From Sinotaia quadrata (lineage: Eukaryota > Mollusca > Gastropoda > Architaenioglossa > Viviparidae), in assembly GCA_028829895.1 (NCBI GenBank), contig CM054182.1, positions 57,272,879 through 57,336,878 of the forward strand: DNA of 64,000 nt, given 5' to 3'. The notes below the pieces were generated by a model. That model worked only from the letters and a program-made list of their open reading frames with translations. It made no database searches and was not told where the DNA came from. Both the position numbers and the translations under genes were made by a program. Positions 1 to 13,088 of this stretch are shown in pieces (position 1 is the stretch's first letter; each line of letters begins with the position of its first letter).

Positions 1-2027
1 TAATCAACTAGCACTGTTGCTACACTATTATACACTATTGTACGATACAGTGTGGTTATAACAAAAAGTGATGATAAATATGAACAGAATAGTATATTAT
101 TACACAGTCAGCTAATCAGACCTGACCTCACCATTGGCGATGTTTGGTAGAAACTGAAAGTCTGAACATTTTTGCTTTATTTATGTGCACAAAGTCGAAG
201 ATTTGAGCGGCTTTTGTCTGGTTCATAAAAACACATAAAAATTATCAACACTCGGTTACCAAGGTGACCACGCCGGCTTATGCATTTCAAAGTGGAATTT
301 ATATTATATTATATATTTTCTATTGAGGGCAGTGTTTTAATATCGCATCGTTTAGCTTTAAGAAAAGAAAATTTAAAGCACCACACATTAAAAAAAAAAA
401 ATCCACACACAAAAAACAACAACCCACCCACCAACAATAAGACTATCCTCATGATGACCTTTGTACCCATTCTCGCTTCGTTTTCTTCTGTTGTTTCTGT
501 AACTGTACACGTGCTAAGTGTAACAAGTCAATCGCCAAAGGGCATCAGTAAAAAGTAGGTACTTACTTAACTGGTCTCTGGACGGGGCTGCAGACAATCC
601 GGTGACGTGTTTGTGCTGACAGACAGTGGAAAGAGCGGACGGCAGCAAAAGTTGGGATCAAGAGAACCGCTCTAAGATTAAAGCGAACAGCGATAGCTAG
701 CAGCTGGCACTGGTTCCGCGAGTCACATGGGGTGGTGTGTGTGTGGGGGGGATTTAAACCGACCCGAGAGAGAGAGAGAGGGGAGGGAGGTAAGGATGAG
801 AAAGAGAGAGGGTGATGGAGGGACAGAGGGAGGGATGGTAGACTTGTGGAAATAAACACAAGGAAGAAAAACGAGAGGTCAGAGAAGATATGGATGCGTT
901 GCTATTTGTTCCAAGGCCGAATCAGTAAGAAGAGCATACTGACTATGATGATAACGTCCTGTGACGCAGTCTGGAATGTTCACAAAACACACTTGTTGTA
1001 TTGTCATGGTGATTATACATTGCATTTAAGGGTAGAAAGTGAAACGTAGTATTGCCCCAGAGAGTTTGTAGTCTTCCCCCCTCCCCCAACCGTGTGTTTG
1101 AATAATCAAGGATTGCTTAGAAAAATGTTCGATTCCTATTGACAGATAAAATGCTATGAGTGGGGGAGTTGTTTTGAAAAACTAACGCCACTGACGTACA
1201 CAATTTCACAAAACAAATGACTATTTCATTTAACAGTTTAAAATACTTTTCTTCTGTGAAACTGACTGAAAGCCCAAATTAAATGAAAGACACCCCCCCT
1301 ACACACACACACACTGCCTCAACACTTTCATGACGCTAATAATGATTACGATGGAGAAAGATACCGACATATATATGTATTAGAAAACTGCTGAGTTGTC
1401 TAAGAAAGATGCTTATACTCCTCAGTAATTAATATTTCTTACACCAATTGAAAATGATGACGCTAGTTTGTGCAGCAAATGGCTTTATGACGTAAATACT
1501 AAAAAAAAAAAAAATGTCTGCCGCCAACGATTAGGCATTTTTTCACAAAGTAATGCCACAGATTTACAGGGCGATAACATGAGCGAATGCATTTCATTCT
1601 ATAGTGTGTCGTTCTCAGACACGGATAATTATTATTTTATTATGTTATCATTATAACGCTTAAAATTGGTACAGTCACGTGACTCATCCCTGTCACTGTT
1701 GAACATCCGTGAAATTAGCAGAGATCACTTTTCTTCATTTATTAGTGTCATGTCGAGCATCACATTGCGTTCATTTTCTCAGACATTATATTTAATGTAA
1801 TTTAAAAAAAAAATAAAACACTATACTTTCAGATGTTCTAATAGAGTGATTTGCAGATTTAGTAAATTGATTACTTGTATGCTAATTAATAATTTGAATC
1901 AGGTTTTGTTAACATATATCCATTTATGTACAACCACCATAACAATTTTTTTTTTAACTAAAGACAGTTACAGTTCTACACGGCAAGAATGGTTTTCTAC
2001 CCTAGATCCAGTTTTTATTTATCGAAG

Positions 2028-2250
2028 TATCTAATTTTATCTCATTTTAGTATATGGTAATATCTAATTTTATCTCAGTTTTAGTATATGGTAATATTTA
2101 ATTTTATCTCATTTTAGTATATGGTAATATCTAATTTTATCTCAGTTTTAGAATATGGTAATATTTAATTTTATCTCAGTTTTAGTATATGGTAATATCT
2201 AATTTTATCTCAGTTTTAGTATATGGTAATATCTAACTTCATCTCAGTTT
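2028..2250. repeat. Minisatellite, 33/34-bp unit, about 6.7 copies
   Basis: The unit contains CTAATTTTATCTCA and TTTAGTATATGGTAAT. The two unit lengths come from alternating CATTTTAG and CAGTTTTAG variants. The final copy is degenerate. Confidence 0.95.
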
Positions 2251-2589
2251 AATTGTAACTAGCCACTCCAATCAATACCTTTATTGATTATAGTATCACT
2301 AATTTCATTGCAATAATTAGCAAACAACAAAGTATTCAGTGATATATAATTTTCACCTCGGAGACTTGAAGATTTCATTCCCCTTTGTACGAGACAATGT
2401 TAGTATTTGTTACATCGTGAGCGTGGGATTTCACCGCATGTTTAAAAAATACTTGTGAAACGTCACTGTGCCGTATAATTCTAATTATATCGGTGTTTCG
2501 TAGGTTTAACCTTAAACTGCTTATATGAAGTGCCATAGTATATGGCTCAGTGTGCTCATGTTCTACGGATTTGGTAAACTTGAACTTCG

Positions 2590-2935
2590 TTCGTTTATTA
2601 ATCGCCAATTTTCAGTGTTGATAAAGTCTGTCTGAGAATGGGTGCTAAACTTGACTTCGTTTATAAATCGCCAGTGTTCAGTGCTGATAAAGTCTCTCTG
2701 AGAATGGGTGTTAAAATAGACTGGATTATAAATCGCCAGTGTTCAGTGCTGATAAAGTCTCTCTGAGAATGGGTGTTAAAATAGACTGGATTATAAATCG
2801 CCAGTGTTCAGTGCTGATAAAGTCTCTCTGAGAATGGGTGTTAAAATAGACTGGATTATAAATCGCCAGTGTTCAGTGTTGATAAAGTCTCTTTGAGAAT
2901 GGGTGTTAAAATAGACTGGATTATAAATCGCCAGA
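2590..2935. repeat. Minisatellite, 65-bp unit, 5 copies
   Basis: The phrase GATAAAGTCT recurs at 2620, 2686, 2751, 2816 and 2881, a period of 65-66. The left copy is the most diverged and the middle copies are near identical, which suggests recent expansion of the centre. Confidence 0.95.
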
Positions 2936-3135
2936 GACGAAAGCTAATAATCCTCTCATCTCTCATACCCCCATCCCACAATATTTATATGAACTAGATG
3001 TATTTGCAGGAACTATCTTTGGGAATGAAGTAACAAACGGGTATCGAGTGCTCCAAAATAATGGTTTTACTGCGCTAGTTGTAGTGCAGATGGTGATTGT
3101 GCAATTTAGATTGAAATAATTTGCAATTTTTATTT

Positions 3136-3424
3136 GTAACGTTCCAGCATACAATTTTAGTTATGTTTATTCTGTCCTAGGGATGATTGGGTTTGACTGA
3201 CACAATTGGGGTAAACGTCGTTTTACTTGCAACGCTCCCAATTCTAGTTATGTTTATTATGTCATGTGAATGTTTATTTTTAGTTCTACAGTTACGGTAA
3301 ACGTCATTTCACTTATAACGCTCCTGTCTACGGATCTAGTTATGTTTATTGTGTCATAGGCATGCTTGGTTTTGATTACCACAGCTAGAGTAAACTTCGT
3401 TTCACTTGTAACGCGCCAATCTCA
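3136..3424. repeat. Degenerate tandem repeat, about 92-bp unit, 3 copies
   Basis: The order GTTATGTTTATT, then GTAAACGTCGTTT-like, then TAACGCTCC-like recurs three times with many substitutions and small indels. It is older than its neighbours. Confidence 0.8.
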
Positions 3425-4660
3425 ATTGCTCAAAAGCGTTGAAGACGCTGCACTAGTAACCCGGCACGTGCAGCTCGCACGCTCGAGTCAGTTCAAGGTA
3501 GATAACCGTGGTAGGTAAATGTAAAGTAAGGCTGTTTGAAGCGCAGCTTTTAAATGGTATGATTTACTTTGAGGAAAAACAGACAATAGGATTTGCTTTC
3601 ATACTTATAAATATTGGAATTATATAAAATGTTATAGCCTCGATAGCTGTTTTAATCGTATAATGATGCGTTTCTTATTGTCCTCAAATTATGTATAATG
3701 CATTAATCCGCTCAACATTGATATTGCATATCTTACGCAGTTAAACAATATTGAATTGTAAAAAAAAAAAAAAACTGAAACACGCATTATCTTTGCCCTC
3801 ACTACATATAAATATCCAGCATTCAGTAGAGGAAATGTCAATAAAGATGGCGGGAAAATATTTTTAAGGTAAATTTTTTTTTAAATTGTCATGCACACAT
3901 ATACATGCTTGAATTACTTTACACAAGCAAGAGCATGCACATTTCAGCACGGGGAGAGAGAGAGAGAAAGAGAGAGAGAGACTCTGTTAGAGTCTTTTGT
4001 ACATGCAGACAAAACATCTTTCATTGGTGACTTTATGCTTGTCGATTGCTTTAGGCTACTTTTTATTTTTTGAAAAAATGATAGTGTAAATAAAATAATT
4101 ATGTGCACTTTTTTGTGTACTGGAATGACACGTCCAACACGTTGTGCAAAAATATATTCTTAGCCGTTGTGAAAATAAGTATGTTATTAGTCAGAAAAAG
4201 GTTAGTGTGGTATTCTTGTATATAGTTTTTCACCATGGCAGCTTGATTGTTGGAGAGTATACATCTGTATTTAATTAGTTACCACGGTGCATGCGTATGT
4301 GTATAGGAGACCGTGTTCAAGAGAGAGAGAGAGAGTGTGTGTGTGTGTGTAAGAGATGGAGAGTGTGTGTTTGTATATATAAGAGTGTGTGTATGTGCTT
4401 GACTGTCTGTATAAAACAGAGTGCATGCGTGTACGTGTTTGCATGTGTATTTTAATAATCGAAGGCATTAATTTAACTCTTAAGTCATTCTTTGATGATA
4501 TGCTGGGAAATACTAATCAAATAATCGAAGGCATGTATAATTTTATTACTAAAAGCTCTCCATGGCGTGAGACAGGAAAGGGTGAGCTGTTTTCATCTCT
4601 AAGTAACGGAAGAGAAGGAGAAAGTTTTGTTTCTGTTTTCAGAAGTTACTGCTTTAATTT

Positions 4661-4893
4661 ATGTTTTCGGTACTGTCTGGTGATTTCTAGAGGGACAAAT
4701 GTAACTATGTTTTCGATACTGTCTGTTGATTCCTAGAGGGACAAATGTAATTATGTTTTCGATACTGTCTGGTGATTTCGAGAGGGACAAATGTAATTAT
4801 GTTTTCGATAATGTCTGGTGATTTCGAGAAGGGCATGTAACTGTTTTCGATACTCTCCGTAGTGATTTCTAGAGGGACAAATGTAACTGTTTC
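4661..4893. repeat. Minisatellite, 46-bp unit, 5 copies
   Basis: GTTTTCGATACTGTCT begins units at 4663, 4709, 4755, 4801 and 4843. The last two carry small deletions. Confidence 0.92.
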
Positions 4894-5249
4894 CGGAACT
4901 TGCAGTGTCTGTAGGTAAAAAAAACTCTGACATACTTCAGAACCACGCCGCTGTTGACACAGATCGGTATATCAGTGTCACCCGGCCCACGTAGACAGTC
5001 ATTACACGGCTATTGGAAACGATAGAGATAAAAGACCACATCCCCAGCGATAAAACTGATCCCACTTACCTCTACTTCTGTTGCTGTACAATATTGCCTT
5101 CGAAAAGTTCGGCGAGGTGTTGCAAATTCTTGTTCACTGCGCTTATTTACTGAACACGGAGCTAAGGACCTACACAGTGATAACATTTGTTGATTTAATG
5201 AGCAGAACCGATCCACGTTTTGCCAACGCGCACTCGTTATCCTCTGCTC

Positions 5250-5268
5250 GGGGGGGGGGGGGGGGGGG
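5250..5268. repeat. Poly(G) run, 19 bases
   Basis: An uninterrupted G homopolymer inside a GC-richer stretch (about 4930-5290). It is unusual in AT-rich DNA, prone to length error in sequencing, and could form a G-quadruplex. Confidence 0.9.
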
Positions 5269-6013
5269 TATCTTCTCCATATAATGTGCATAATTCACTC
5301 AAGAGTGTTCTATATAAACCAAAAGTTTACATTGCTAAGAGGACAAGGTGTGTTTTCCTCTCAGAATAAGTAACTAGATAAGTGAATATAAATGATAATT
5401 ATGTTATGTATAATGTTACATATATGTGTGTACAGAGCTGTATGATTATTTGTATGCACGAAAGTAAGCATCAGTGTATGTCTGTATATATGTATGACTA
5501 TTTAATGCATATATACATGAATGTATGTTTGTGTATATATGTAGGTATGATCATTTGTATGCGTATAAGCATTAATGAATGTATGTATGAATGCATGTGT
5601 GAAGGGCGTTAAAAATAACAGCACCCTAATTAGTGTAAAGAAAACAATCGTATAGATATGGACATAAACGGAGAGATAAACAGATGAACAGTTATGTAGT
5701 TTGATTGATTGACTAATGTATAAAAAAAAAACTATAAGAATACTTCCGCAACAGTAAACAAACAATATTCTCTCAAGCAAATCGAAAGACCCCACACACA
5801 CACACAGTCCATTCCTAACCAACCGGAAACAAGAACTATTTCCATGCTTAACAATAAAACAACCTGCATTCTTTAAAGAAAATACATTAAAGTTAAAATC
5901 TGTTAAAAAATGTACACATATATTTTTTTCAACCTCTTGGCACACATTACATTCCTTATGGTTCCTTCACCTCCATTCATTAAAAAGAAAAATCATACAT
6001 ATTTGGCACCTAC

Positions 6014-6234
6014 CCCTTTTAAGAACCTTAGAAATGGACCGCGTCTTGGATGTGCAATTCCACCGCCGATTCCGGAATTGGTACTGGCATTCATGGAGAG
6101 CCAATCTGGCACCATTCGCAACTTCTTTCACAATCTCAGGCTCGTCGCGACAGATTTTGCGTTGCTTGCCCACAAGTCGCCGCGATTTCCGACAAATGCT
6201 GTTCGGATCCATCACCAGGGGGCTACCTACTGCC
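6014..6234 (-). CDS. Wnt6: Wnt6 coding exon 2
   Basis: This exon encodes the start of the mature Wnt6 ligand, a secreted lipid-modified glycoprotein that binds Frizzled/LRP receptors. It is 221 nt: the last base of a split Trp codon, 73 codons, and the first base of the next codon. Residues 26-35 of the joined protein read AVGSPLVMDP, which is characteristic of Wnt6. They are followed by NSICRKSRRL and later by ECQYQFRNRRWNCTS. Cysteines fall at joined residues 39, 53, 74 and 85, as in the family. The Asn before Cys85 forms an N-C-T glycosylation sequon. The acceptor is TTCTAG (AG at 6236-6235) and the donor is GTAGGT (6013-6008). The next exon should begin by completing an Asp codon (KR-D-x-RETAF in the family), but no such exon lies between 1 and 6013. 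The frame is open with no disruption, so the gene looks functional. Confidence 0.96.
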
Positions 6235-7092
6235 CTAGAATTGACAAGAAACAGCAAAAGTTAACGAAGATTAGCAAAGAGTTGTTTGAAATGTTTACCT
6301 ATACATTTTTTTTTTTTCTACAAGGTTCGATGTAAGCGGAGTACGGTAGACGGCCCTTCCAGTGGAGATCAAACTTCGCAGAGTAAAGGTTGATTTCGAA
6401 AGAATAATGAAACTTGAGTGCAACTGGTGGGTTCGGGTAGATAGAGTTTGGCTTGAGAGTGAGAGTTAGAGCTAAGTTCAGCGGTGGAAAGAATTTGCAA
6501 ATGTGTGACGTACGCCAGTTCTTGTTTACAGCGTTCATGATAATTAATGCACGGTTTCTATGGTTTCAACAAATTATATACAATACGTCGCACAATAATA
6601 AATTGTAATTAAATCGCATTTGTTTAAGAAAGAATGTAACTATGTACGAGTGTTCATTGCATTACGAGTAGATTAAACAAAAATTAAATGGAATTATACA
6701 AATAGAACATGAAAGCAGAAATCCGCAGGTACTAGATCAAAATTTAATAAACTTCCCATGGTACCATCAGATTGTTCTAGTTTATTAATTATCAAGCCAT
6801 TGAGTACTTCAAGTTAAAAAAAAAACTTTTATGTCGCTGGTTTGTAACCATAAACATCTGGAATTTTTGTTTGTACTGCATTTCTATCTGGCAAGTCATT
6901 AACCCCACAGCTTCTCTCGTCTTAATATATTTATGATGTTGATCAAAGTACAAGGAAGAAGAAGGGAAACAAACGCAAATCCTCTTATTGCCTCTTTACA
7001 ATCGTATCTCGGAAATGTATCTGCAAAGAACAAAATAAGTCTGACCTTGACGTAAAGTATACGCTTTTAAAAAATGTGTACTGCACCTACTG

Positions 7093-7597
7093 CTAGCTAC
7101 TCCGAATATAGTTGTCATGGAGAACTCTAGTAAGATTGCTGTTGTACTATATAATATAGTTGTCATGGAGAATTCTAGTAAGATTGCTGTTGTACTATAT
7201 AATATAGTTGTCATGAAGAACTCTAGTAAGATTGCTGTTGTACTATATAATATAGTTGTCATGGAGAATTCTAGTAAGATTGCTGTTGTACTATATAATA
7301 TAGTTGTCATGGAGAACTCTAGTAAGATTGCTGTTGTACTATATAATATAGTTGTCATGGAGAATTCTAGTAAGATTGCTGTTGTACTATATAATATAGT
7401 TGTCATGGAGAATTCTAGTAAGATTGCTGTTGTACTATATAATATAGTTGTCATGGAGAACTCTAGTAAGATTGCTGTTGTACTATATAAAATATACTTG
7501 TCATGGATAACTCTAGACTGATTGCTGTTGTACTATATAAAATATAGTTGTCATGGAGAACTCTGTACGATTGCTGTTGTACTATATAATATTTACG
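7093..7597. repeat. Minisatellite, 48-bp unit, about 10 copies
   Basis: Units begin GTTGTCATGGAGAACTCTAG at intervals of 48 from 7110. Because 48 is a multiple of three, both strands stay open (plus strand MENSSKIAVVLYNIVV repeated; minus strand MTTILYSTTAILLEFS repeated). The array lies inside Wnt6 intron 1 with no start context or domain, so I do not call it coding. The right-hand copies vary most. Confidence 0.96.
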
Positions 7598-8039
7598 CGT
7601 GACTGCAAGCTATTTATCATCGTTTGACTGTGTACTTGCTTGTTATTGCGCTTATTTTTGTTATACATTGGTGGATTTTAAAAGAAAATCATTAAATCAT
7701 TCATTATTACTGTTGCCGCTGATGTTATGCATTCGAAGTTATCACAGTATTTTTACAACAGAATATTAGCTTTTTTTTATTCAGATTTTTGTTTAATCTT
7801 ATGAATCGATTATGTCAAGAAACAGATTCATTAATTAGTTCATAGTTGTACTTTCCTAATTATTGCCCTTTCTTTACTATTAATACTCTTAATAATAACA
7901 GCAACATTTTCCTTGCTCCTGATAGGATGTTTAATAACGTAAGTCGTTCTGAGGTAGCTGTAGGCGTCTGTAGTAGTAAAAAAAAAAACAAAAAAAACAA
8001 CAACCGCACCTTAAATCCGAGGAAAAAACAAACAAGGGT

Positions 8040-8235
8040 GGGGGAGGGGTCATACAAGGTCATAAGCATGGTCACGTGACCCCGGCTTCCAGATGTGACG
8101 TTGAGCTCTATTATATAGGGTGCGCGTGCAGAAATGTAATGGCGCAAATCGTCCTAGGCGCGTGGTCTGCGCGCGCTTGGGGGATCAGACTGTGCCGCGT
8201 TCTTGCCACGCACTTGCAGGTGGCGCTTAAATAAT
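8040..8235. other. GC-richer patch in intron 1
   Basis: A short CpG-rich island with repeated GCGCG words (GGCGCGTGGTCTGCGCGCGC near 8157) in AT-rich sequence. It has no coding potential that I recognise. It could be a regulatory element. The rest of 7598-8629 is AT-rich with nothing to call. Confidence 0.4.
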
Positions 8236-8629
8236 TATATTAAGTTGGTTCCAGGGCAGAAGTTCTTTTGTTTGTTTTCATGTTGTGTTCTTCTCGTTCT
8301 TTTTTTAAAACTAACGCAACACTGATAGACAATTGAAATTGCATCAGAACAGGTCGCTGAAAGTATTCGAACTGACAAGCGATATACACGAATAATTCAT
8401 GCTCAAACTATTACTTTCTATTTATAGATATATCTTCTGTTAAGAAAAAAAGGATTGATATTTTGTTAATGAAGGATGCGTAATTAAGTGATTGGTGACT
8501 CACCGACTCAACAAAATTTAAAATGATGACAATAATCTAAAAAGGTACATAACTATCAAGCCACCATCGTTCTTTTATAATATTATTCATTTACGTAAAA
8601 TACCTTTTTTCCTAGTTTTTATTCTGGAC

Positions 8630-9130
8630 AGTTTAATCCATGATATATTACAGTTGAATAACGGAAACAATTTAATTAAAGGCATATTACAACTGTACAA
8701 CCTACTCATTTTCATCCTAGGAATATTATAAATGCGAAATCCAATCAATTTAATCCTTGTTACAACTATACAACCTCAGTAATTTAAATTGCGGCACATT
8801 AAACCTGTAAAACCCAAATAATTTAGTCCACGATACATTATAATTTTACAATCTAAGCAGTTTAATTTACAAAATTTCGAAAAATAAGCGATACGATTCA
8901 ATTTAAAAGCGTTAACAGCGCGACCTAGACAATTTAATCCAGCATACGCTATAACAGCGCGACCTAGACAATTTATTCCAGCGTACGCTACAACAACGTG
9001 ACATAGACAATTTAAGCCAGCGTACGCTACAACAGCGTGACATAGACAATTTAATCCGGCGTGACATAGACAATTTAATCCAGCGTACGCTACAAATGTG
9101 TGACCTAGACAATTTAATCTAAGATACATA
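8630..9130. repeat. Tandem array with decayed left half, about 39-bp core unit
   Basis: The core (8915-9117) has about five copies of a unit built on GACCTAGACAATTTAATCCA and GCGTACGCTACAACA. Leftwards, the same AATTTAATCC and ACAACTATAC words recur in increasingly degenerate form back to about 8630, which suggests an old array with a younger expanded core. Confidence 0.85.
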
Positions 9131-9401
9131 ACAAGAAATATTAAAGAAAATTAAATTAAAACTTATCCTTTAAAATGTGCAGCATGAAAACTTAATTCAA
9201 TATAAACAATTTAAATAACATATATAATAAGTATTCTAATAAACATTTTCAACTAAGATAAAATGTATGATATGTTCAATTTCAACTATTAAAATTAATC
9301 TTGGATATATTTTATGTATTTAATTTGAACAATTTTATCTGATTAACACTGCCAGCTCTCGTTAAAAGAAGTTCCGCTATTGCAGACAGTACACTTTTTG
9401 G

Positions 9402-9810
9402 GGGGTGCCTACCGTACCTAGTATTTTGTGATAATTATTGGGTGATTACCGTACTAGTATTTTGTGATAATTATTGGGTGATTACCGTACCTAGTATTTT
9501 GTGATAATTATTAGGTGATTACCGTACTAGTATTTTGTGATAATTATTGGGTGATTACTGTACCTAGTATTTTGTGATAATTATTGGGTGATTACAGTCC
9601 CTTGTATTTTGTGATAATTACTGGGTGATTACCGTACCTAGTATTTTGTGATAAATATTGGGGGATTTCCTTACTTAGTATTTTGTGATAATTATTGGGT
9701 GATTACCGTACCTAATATTTTGTGATAATTATTGGGGGATTTCCTTACTTAGTATTTTGTGATAATTATTGGGTGATTTCCGTACCTAGCATTTTGTGAT
9801 AATTTGTCGG
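9402..9810. repeat. Minisatellite, 35/37-bp unit, about 11 copies
   Basis: The unit is GTGATAATTATTGGGTGATT plus ACCGTACCTAGTATTTT. A 35-bp variant lacks CC in ACCTAG. The flanks at 9131-9401 hold nothing notable. Confidence 0.95.
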
Positions 9811-9839
9811 GGATGGTCAGAACCCAGTAGTTCATAGTC

Positions 9840-10015
9840 TGTTGCTTTCTAGTTCATGTTTGTTTCTTGTTAATTTGCTTGATTGTCGTTAGTTTGTTGT
9901 TCATGTGTTTGCTTGTTGTTAGTTTGTTCATTAGTTTGTTGTTCCTTTGTTTGTTCGTTTGTTTGCTTGCTTTCATTTGTTTGCTCGTTGTTTATTTATT
10001 TACTTTTTACTGGCT
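9840..10015. repeat. GTTT-rich low-complexity tract
   Basis: Irregular repetition of TTTGTTTGCTTG, TTAGTTTGTTG and TTCATGTG words, without a fixed period. Confidence 0.8.
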
Positions 10016-10031
10016 GACTGCTAGACAATGA

Positions 10032-10118
10032 AAACTATGCATTTATATTACAACTCTTATAATGGTAAAAATAATAAACTATGCATTTATATTACAACTC
10101 TAATAATGGTAAAAATAA
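10032..10118. repeat. Tandem duplication, about 46 bp, two copies
   Basis: Both copies contain AACTATGCATTTATATTACA followed by ACTC(T/-)(A/T)ATAATGGTAAAAATAATA. Confidence 0.9.
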
Positions 10119-10301
10119 TAATCACCTTCTATAATAAACTTTGTCACTGGGCTTTTAATCGTTTCACAAAATATGAAGGACGATATATAAATGTGTTAAC
10201 TCGTGTATATTTTAAATAATGATCGAAACCAATCTTTGGGTTTTTTCTCTCTTGTTATGTATCCCATCAAAAGAGATATTATATTTAATGCTGTTTTGTG
10301 T

Positions 10302-10493
10302 AGTTCAACTTTAGATTTATTAATAATAATTGTTAATTATCATCTTGAATGAAACAAGTTTTGTTAATTGTAATTTTGAATAAAAGTTCAACTTTAGATT
10401 TATTAATCAGAATTGTTAATTATATTCTTGAATAAAGGTAAGTTTAAATTTATATTTATTAATCAGAATTCTTAATTATCATCCTGAATAAAA
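10302..10493. repeat. Degenerate AT-rich tandem repeat
   Basis: About three imperfect copies of a 60-70 bp unit containing CAACTTTAGATTTATTAAT, GTTAATTAT and TTGAATAAA. Confidence 0.75.
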
Positions 10494-10600
10494 GCATCCT
10501 ATTTAGAAGACTATATTTTAAATTGATTAGTTTTTTAAAATTGTACTTATTCTTAGTTTAACTGTTTTGGTTTCATATTGCATCATCTACAACGCAACGC

Positions 10601-10700
<100 letters not shown>

Positions 10701-11016
10701 TACGCATGCCTACATGAACACATATACACACCTACTCGGTCTGCGTTTTGGTTCAGCAATATTAAGTATATTACTTGTTGCAGAGATATTTTTATTTATT
10801 TGTTATGTCGCACTAAATACTTTCTTTCTTGGAATATATTTATACATAGATCAAAATTCTTTTAAACTTATTCTATGATTACTTCGTTATGTGTTTAAAA
10901 TTACAGTTTTCTCTCAGAAATTCCATAATCACTATTTTAATCATCGCATATAAATACAACCGCACGTGAGCATGCACACATTCGAATATGTGAACCCAAA
11001 CGCACTAGCACACCAA

Positions 11017-11076
11017 CACATAATATAATACATGTATAATAACGCACTAACACATAATATAATACATGTATAATAA
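11017..11076. repeat. Short tandem duplication
   Basis: ACACATAATATAATACATGT followed by ATAATAACGCACTA recurs twice. The stretch 11077-12640 is AT-rich and otherwise empty apart from a TATAATTA-rich palindromic patch near 11620-11660. Confidence 0.85.
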
Positions 11077-12644
11077 CTCTAAAGAAGGAAGAATACCAAA
11101 TTCCTCATCTTCCACACCTTATCACTGTTATGACCATAACACCTGAATTTCACTTGTACACACACCCTGCTGTTTTCTTATCATCCCTCCTCCCCTCCGA
11201 CGTGAAATGTAGACAGAGTTCCAGACACTCTTTCACCCGTTGAAACCGGAATCGAAATTATTTATGTCTGTATCTACCTGCCGCTGTCTGTCTCTCTTTC
11301 TCTACATTTGAGACCTATCTGTCTGTCATGTCTATATCCCTCATTTTTTATTTCTCCGTGTACAATTTACGTACATTCAAAGAAGACAATTACAGGCCTT
11401 TCAACCGATTAATTATTTGTTTACCTATTAATTATGAAAGTATAATATAAAGCCACGTGTCCTTATTCGTCTTTTTAAAAAATTATTATTACAGTTTTTA
11501 ATCAGCAGATTGTTTTGAAGTAAGCATCCCGTTGGAAATGTCGCGCTTAATTCAAACAGTAACATTATTCTTTCGCGCAACCTCTTCGTAATACATTTAA
11601 TTCAGTTCTCATACGAATCATAATTATGATTATATAATTATAATTATGACTATATAATTAAGAGGGGGGGGGATGTCCCCTGTCCGTTAATAGTATGACG
11701 TATAGATTTCCTTCCTTACAACAACTAGAAGTAAATGATCAACAGTTCAAAATGGGTCCTCTCTTTTTCTCCCTTTCACTGAAAATAGTCGACTTCTCCT
11801 CGTAAAGAATGACATTATGACGATGCGTTTGACGATTATGCAAAGACTGGCAGAATACGATTTTATCCTTTGTAAATGAAATGTATTGCTTACTAATTGA
11901 ATCTTTCACTTAGGTCAGTATGTTGACTGGAATTTGGCGAATGTAATAGCAAAATTTTCAATTCAAATTAAGCAGTAATAATCTTATAGAATATATAATT
12001 ATCAGCCTTCCTATAGTATAAGTGATTATTTTGTAGTGCATATTTTGAAACTGTCCTTTGAATGTTTGATTTATCGTTTCAGCTTCTTCTAAATTGTCCT
12101 CCTTAATTCAAACGCGTCCTCTGTATCATTTAGTTAAAAATAAACTAACACATTCTCAATTCATACAAAAATAGTACTTACTTCAAGACAGAAAATAAAT
12201 TATTATTTTAATTGCTGAACATATGCGGTGTTCTGGATACTTTTTGGATCTTAATACAAGAAACCCGTTGTACTGGAAATAGAAGCTTCTTGCATGAAAT
12301 TAAAGATTGTTTAAATTGGAATTGTTTGAAGTCCTTAAAAATATTATTATACATGTGTGCGTTTGTGTGCATTGTGTGTGTGTTAATATGTATGTACTGT
12401 GCTTATTTAAATGTGACTGTAACAGTTGGAAACAGTCAGTTGGGGAAAAAAAAAGGATACATCAAATATGCAAGTGAATTAATTTTTATCTGTCACTTCA
12501 CAGTCTGCTTGAAACGCGAAGGAATTCGAGTTCGTTTTCTATACCTTTCTTCTTTTCTTTTTAACTGCTGTATTTTCCTTTCTCTTGAAGATTAACCCCC
12601 ACGTTTCTTGCTTTAGTCTGGCTGTATACATCAAAGCTTTTCCA

Positions 12645-12860
12645 CAAAGGTGTTAAGACCCAGACGGGTCAAAGGTCTCCTATGGTTAAATATTAGTTGA
12701 CAATGGCGCCTGTTGGCCCATACAAAACCTTGACTTTGTGGACTTGAAATACTCTTTAAGTCCGTGTCCATAGGCTGTACAGATCCAGCCAATTGTTGAG
12801 CATGGCCACAAACGATTAAATCTCCACCCTTTTGATAACATGCTGTTGAACGCGATCATG
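12645..12860. other. Hairpin-rich block of normal GC content
   Basis: Several short inverted repeats sit close together: GACCC-AGAC-GGGTC (12657), GGACTT...AAGTCC on the minus strand (12743-12765), and GGCTG...CAGCC (12773-12790). Composition differs from the AT-rich surroundings. It could be a diverged dispersed repeat or a structured element. I do not recognise a family. Confidence 0.4.
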
Positions 12861-13008
12861 AGAATAGGTACATTATTTTTCTTGACTTTTTACTTTTATT
12901 TTTCAAGAAGGAATAAAGAAGAGAATGAACTCTCGTTAAGAAAATTTGACAATTAAAGACTAAAACATCTTTATTAAAAATGGAAGCACACACACATACT
13001 CACGCGCA

Positions 13009-13013
<5 letters not shown>

Positions 13014-13083
<70 letters not shown>

Positions 13084-13088
13084 GCACA
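13014..13088. repeat. (CA)n microsatellite
   Basis: Long CA tract with flanking CACG variants (12988-13090). Confidence 0.97.

Larger units (their letters stand above)
1..6013 (-). other. Wnt6 intron 2, partial (runs off the left edge)
   Basis: Everything left of exon 2 should be intron 2, because exon 3 (expected to encode the RETAF block and following cysteines) was not found in any frame here. It holds four minisatellites, GA/GT tracts near 770-830, 3955-3982 and 4319-4352, a 19-base G run at 5250-5268, and TATG-rich low-complexity sequence at 5400-5610. The segment 1-2027 holds nothing else I can name. Confidence 0.75.

Noticed and set aside
5010..5291. 93-codon minus-strand frame with a proline run
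   Set aside because: The proline run is the poly(G) homopolymer, and the rest matches no Wnt exon or other family.
7093..7597. 134- and 152-codon open frames of 16-residue repeats
   Set aside because: A 48-bp unit keeps any stop-free frame open on both strands. There is no domain, start context or splice support, and the array lies within the Wnt6 intron.
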